Of a stretch of 64,000 bases of DNA, positions 60,929 to 64,000 are shown in pieces. The notes below the pieces were generated by a model that was not told the origin of the DNA, did not search any database, and worked only from the letters and a program-made list of their open reading frames with translations. The translations under genes and the position numbers were made by a program. The stretch is from an uncultured Bryobacterales bacterium (GTDB lineage: Bacteria; Acidobacteriota; Terriglobia; Bryobacterales; Bryobacteraceae), in the NCBI GenBank assembly GCA_937959285.1, contig CALGAR010000117.1, positions 44,624 to 108,623 on the forward strand, in the 5' to 3' direction. The first letter of the stretch is position 1, and the number at the start of each line of letters is the position of its first letter.

Positions 60929-62926
60929 GTGTCCACAGATGCAGAGAAGCGGCCTCACTCTTTCGAGAGTGAGCTCCGCGAGCCGCAGTATGGAAGAGCA
61001 GAGGGGGGTGCTGCGGAAGGCACACCTATTTCCGGAGCGCAGGCCGTCGAATTCCTGAACACTCTGGCGGATCCGTTCCTGATTCTTGATCGCGACTGGC
61101 GCTTTCTTTACGCAAATCCCGCCGTCGCAGCCATTTTCCAGGGATCTGCCTCCCCACTTCCTGGCCGGAGATTCTGGGATGTTTTTCCGGACGCGCGCGG
61201 AGTGTTCGCCCCGGTTCTGGAGCGCGTCATGCAGGAGCGCATTCCCCTGCAGTCCAGGATTCATTACGCGCAGATGTGGCTGGACGTCCACGCGCAGCCG
61301 GTCGAAGCCGGTCTCTCAGTCCTCCTGTTAAACGTCACAGAGCAGAAAAAGAGGCTGGAGGAGTTAGAGCGCCGCGAGAAACGGCTTCGGGCGCTCGTGG
61401 AGAATTGCGCCGATGGAATGGTGATGATTGACCGGGAAAACCGGATTATTTATGCAAAAAAGACCATCCTCGGATACTCACCGTCGGAATGGATCGGCCG
61501 GCACATTCTCGAAATGACCGACCTTGAAACACGGATGAGTATCCTGCCGAAATTGCGAGAACTCGCGAATCATCCGGGGGCAACCATTCAAGGCGATGCC
61601 CGCGTCCGGGCGGCCGATAACACCTGGCGATGGGTGGAGGTGGTGGCCACGAACCTGCTTCACGAGGAGGATGTCGGCGCCATTCTCATCAATTACCGGG
61701 ACGTGACCGAAAGGAAGGAGTCGGAGATCGCCCTGCGCGAGAGCCGCGAGCGGTTGAATCTGGCGCTGGAAGCCGGCCGGATGGGCGCCTGGGACTGGGA
61801 CATTCTTTCCTCCCGCATCACGTGCACGGAGGCCATGGAAAGACTGCACGGCCTTTCGCCGAATACCTTCGACGGCAGCTTTGAGGCGTTTCACCGGGAT
61901 GTCCACCCCGACGACCGAAACTCCGTGATGGAGGCGATTCAAAAATCACTCGCCACCCGCAGCGATTATCAGGCGGAATATCGGATCATGCGCCCGGATG
62001 GCAGCCACATTTGGATCGAAAGCCGCGGACGTCTCCAGCTCAACGAGGAGGGCGTGGCCACCCGGATGACCGGCATCTGCATGGATATAACCGAGCGCAA
62101 GCGAGCCGAAGAAGAGCTCATCCGGCAATCGCACGAACTGGCCAGATCAAACGCGGAGCTGCAGCAATTCGCCTACGTCGCGAGCCATGATTTGAAGGAA
62201 CCGCTGCGCAACATCACCTGCTACGTCCAACTGCTCGCAAAACGAACCGAGGGCCGCCGCGATGACAGCGAGGAGCAGTTCATACAATTTATCGTCGATG
62301 GCGCCAAGCGCATGAACGATCTCATCTCCGACCTCCTTGCTTACTCGCGGACCGGGCCCGGCACGGAGGAGCTCCACGCTGTTTCCATGGAGCGGGTGAC
62401 GGACCTCGCGCTGATGAACCTGGAGAGGATGATCAAGGAAAGCGATGCGGTGATCACCAGAGATCCCCTGCCTGTCATCCCGGGCGACGAAGTTCCGCTG
62501 GTTCAACTCATGCAGAATCTTCTGAGTAACGCCATCAAGTACAGAAGCCAGGAGCGGCCATGGATCCAAATCCATTCAGAAAGAGTCGGCGATTACTGGA
62601 AATTTTCGGTCCGCGATAACGGCATTGGCTTTAAGCCGGAGCATCAGGACCGGATCTTCGGCCTCTTTCGGAGACTTCACGGAAGGGAGATCCCAGGAAC
62701 CGGAATCGGGCTCGCGATCTGCAAGAAGGTGGTGGAGGATCTGGGCGGACGCATCTGGGCGGAATCGGCCGAAGGCAGAGGTTCCACCTTTTCTTTCCTC
62801 GTGCCGGCCCTGGCCCGCAGACCCGCCGCAAGCACCCACTCGGCGCAGGAAACGGCACGTACCTCGGCAGCCGAAGGCGAGAAGATTCACCCTGCTCCGC
62901 AAGGCGGCAGAACGGAGGCAAGGTGA
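60929..62926 (+). CDS. PAS-domain sensor histidine kinase, apparently soluble
   Basis: The 665-residue kinase starts at GTG 60929, with GGAGG five bases upstream (60919-60923); a much longer in-frame reading back to 60020 crosses the opposite-strand gene and is not used. It has three PAS-type sensory units in its first 400 residues (FLILDRDWRFLYANPAVAAI, DGMVMIDRENRIIYAKKTIL, and a PAS_3-type fold HGLSPNTFDGSFEAF...HIWIESRG). A HisKA-like phosphoacceptor follows in FAYVASHDLKEPLRNITCYV, and a HATPase with NLLSNAIKYR, DNGIGF and GTGIGLAICKKVV. No membrane segment is present, so it senses a cytoplasmic signal. No response regulator is seen; the next gene encodes an FHA/GAF protein. Confidence 0.93.
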   Translation: MSTDAEKRPHSFESELREPQYGRAEGGAAEGTPISGAQAVEFLNTLADPFLILDRDWRFLYANPAVAAIFQGSASPLPGRRFWDVFPDARGVFAPVLERVMQERIPLQSRIHYAQMWLDVHAQPVEAGLSVLLLNVTEQKKRLEELERREKRLRALVENCADGMVMIDRENRIIYAKKTILGYSPSEWIGRHILEMTDLETRMSILPKLRELANHPGATIQGDARVRAADNTWRWVEVVATNLLHEEDVGAILINYRDVTERKESEIALRESRERLNLALEAGRMGAWDWDILSSRITCTEAMERLHGLSPNTFDGSFEAFHRDVHPDDRNSVMEAIQKSLATRSDYQAEYRIMRPDGSHIWIESRGRLQLNEEGVATRMTGICMDITERKRAEEELIRQSHELARSNAELQQFAYVASHDLKEPLRNITCYVQLLAKRTEGRRDDSEEQFIQFIVDGAKRMNDLISDLLAYSRTGPGTEELHAVSMERVTDLALMNLERMIKESDAVITRDPLPVIPGDEVPLVQLMQNLLSNAIKYRSQERPWIQIHSERVGDYWKFSVRDNGIGFKPEHQDRIFGLFRRLHGREIPGTGIGLAICKKVVEDLGGRIWAESAEGRGSTFSFLVPALARRPAASTHSAQETARTSAAEGEKIHPAPQGGRTEAR

Positions 62927-62944
62927 GCTATCTTAATAGTGCTC

Positions 62945-64000
62945 ATGCGAAGCGAGCTCGTCATTCGCACCCGCGACGGTGCTCAGCAACGGGTGCCAAT
63001 GAAGGGCGATCGGATCACTCTGGGTCGTGCGGCAGGGAACGATCTCTCCTATCCGGGGGATGCCAAGCTATCGCGGAATCATCTACTGTTCGAACGGACG
63101 CCCGAAGGCTGGACGGTCGCCGACCTCGATACGAAGAACGGAACTCTCATCAACGGCTGCCGAATCATCAGGCCCCACCTTTTGCAGCCGGGTGATGTCA
63201 TCCTTGCTGGATATATATCACTGACGTATTCAGACCCTTCCGCTACCGGCGGGACCGTTGTCTTTCTTCCTCCCGAGGAAAAGCCGGGCGGTGAGCAGCA
63301 GACGTTCGTCACCACCCTGGAGGGGGCTCTGACGGCTGGTTCGTCAGGCGATGCCTCCGCCAGGCACTCTCCTTCCTCTCTCCAGAACGTCAACCGCCAG
63401 ATTCGCGCGCTGATTCGCGCCGGACGGGAGCTCGCTGTCAACCGGCGGCTGGAAGATTTGTTTGAGTCGATTCTGGAGCTGGCGTTGGACGCCGTATCGG
63501 CCTCGCGCGGTGTGCTGATGATTATGGAAGAAGGCCGCCTCATTCCCTGCGCTGCCCGCGGCGAGGGATTTCAGATCAGCAGCCTGGTCCGCGACCGCGT
63601 AATGGAAGGGAATTCTCTGCTGGTGGTCGACACCCGCCTCGACGATGCCCTTCGCGAGCAGCGGAGCATCCTCGAGCAGCAGGTACGAAGCATTATGGCT
63701 GTGCCGCTGCAGACGAATGAGCGCGTCATCGGCCTGATTTATGTCGACGCGTCACGGCTGGTGCAGCGCTTCACTCGGGAAGATCTCAACCTCCTGACGG
63801 TGCTGGCCAATGTCGCAGCGATCCGCCTGGAGCATGCCCGTCTGGCGGAACGGGAGGAGGCCGAACGGGCAAGACTCCGCGACATGGAGCAGCAAGCCGA
63901 ATTGCAGCGCCAGGCATTGCAGACAGCCGAGGAGCTGCGGCGCGCCGAGCGCAGGGCGCTCCTGGCGGAAGCGGCGGCCTCCGTAGGGAGGCTCGCCGCC
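62945..64000 (+). CDS. FHA-GAF signalling protein, 5' part (cut by the window edge)
   Basis: The open frame from ATG 62945 runs without a stop to the window end (352 codons). It starts with an FHA domain (RITLGRAAGNDLSYPGDAKL, then SRNH, and DLDTKNGTLINGCRI), which binds phosphothreonine. A GAF domain follows (LALDAVSASRGVLMIMEEGR, VRSIMAVPLQTNERVIGLIY) and then a long coiled coil (residues about 297-347). The last visible residues, AAASVGRLAA, look like the helix that precedes a histidine kinase core, so a complete FHA-GAF-kinase is likely. It begins 18 bases after the PAS kinase stop and could act with it. The start lacks a good ribosome binding site; GTG 62939 is an alternative. Confidence 0.85.
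   Translation, partial: MRSELVIRTRDGAQQRVPMKGDRITLGRAAGNDLSYPGDAKLSRNHLLFERTPEGWTVADLDTKNGTLINGCRIIRPHLLQPGDVILAGYISLTYSDPSATGGTVVFLPPEEKPGGEQQTFVTTLEGALTAGSSGDASARHSPSSLQNVNRQIRALIRAGRELAVNRRLEDLFESILELALDAVSASRGVLMIMEEGRLIPCAARGEGFQISSLVRDRVMEGNSLLVVDTRLDDALREQRSILEQQVRSIMAVPLQTNERVIGLIYVDASRLVQRFTREDLNLLTVLANVAAIRLEHARLAEREEAERARLRDMEQQAELQRQALQTAEELRRAERRALLAEAAASVGRLAA

Overview
The window looks like a chromosomal segment from an acidobacterium, most likely of the Solibacter/Bryobacter group. This is inference from gene content: a very large TonB-type outer-membrane protein with an N-terminal carboxypeptidase-regulatory domain, a paired DUF1549/DUF1553 (PSD1) and DUF1501 gene couple, twin-arginine Gfo/Idh/MocA and aldo/keto reductases, a PEP-CTERM protein, a hopanoid gene (hpnH), a UbiD decarboxylase and a selenocysteine-containing SelD. 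The DNA is G+C-rich and densely coded on both strands. I see no insertion sequence, prophage or CRISPR array.

Layout. 1-950: an ECF sigma factor cut by the left edge, facing away from two tiny membrane proteins. 1-8.3 kb: a TylF-type methyltransferase; hpnH with an overlapping small partner; a sugar-type oxidoreductase; a B12-binding-type radical SAM protein; then a secreted SUMF1-domain protein and a secreted esterase. 8.4-18.5 kb: uppP; a 1472-residue GMC oxidoreductase carrying two copies of an unknown domain, with a partner gene; the PSD1/DUF1501 pair. 18.5-23.9 kb: a double activase/DUF2229 protein and a dehydratase-like partner related to the 2-hydroxyacyl-CoA dehydratase system. 24.4-35.4 kb: housekeeping run aroC-def-fmt-argJ, a class A penicillin-binding protein, queE, mscL, fabG (opposite strand), ubiD-gltS. 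35.5 kb: tRNA-His, then an AraC-type regulator and a three-gene secreted cluster in which a zinc-peptidase-like protein lies between two distant paralogues. 39-46.5 kb: NUDIX, PRC-barrel, TonB-type receptor, secreted AGE epimerase, metY. 46.7-51.8 kb (minus strand): adenosine-specific kinase, a frameshifted S41 peptidase, an orphan Cas6-like protein, pyrF and selD. 51.8-52.2 kb: an apparently non-coding region full of hairpins. 52.3-57.4 kb: a nucleoside-salvage operon (pdp, nupC, punA, cdd and an exported deaminase). 57.5-64 kb: PEP-CTERM protein, aldo/keto reductase, Gfo/Idh/MocA protein, a PAS histidine kinase and an FHA-GAF signalling protein cut by the right edge.

Main points for a second look. 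(1) selD reads through an in-frame TGA followed at the right distance by a SECIS-like hairpin, so its active-site residue is selenocysteine and the usual short call misses the N-terminus. (2) About 400 bases upstream of selD/pdp could be an unnamed structured RNA. (3) The GMC oxidoreductase has a duplicated ~300-residue module of unknown function and a dedicated partner. (4) The secreted triad at 36.5-39.2 kb is an uncharacterised operon with a hairpin at its mRNA 5' end. (5) A Cas6-like protein sits in a nucleotide-metabolism/selenium neighbourhood with no other cas gene or array. (6) The radical SAM protein beside hpnH could act on membrane lipids. (7) Three genes on this segment have a -10 box 5-6 bases from the start codon and no ribosome binding site, suggesting leaderless messages.
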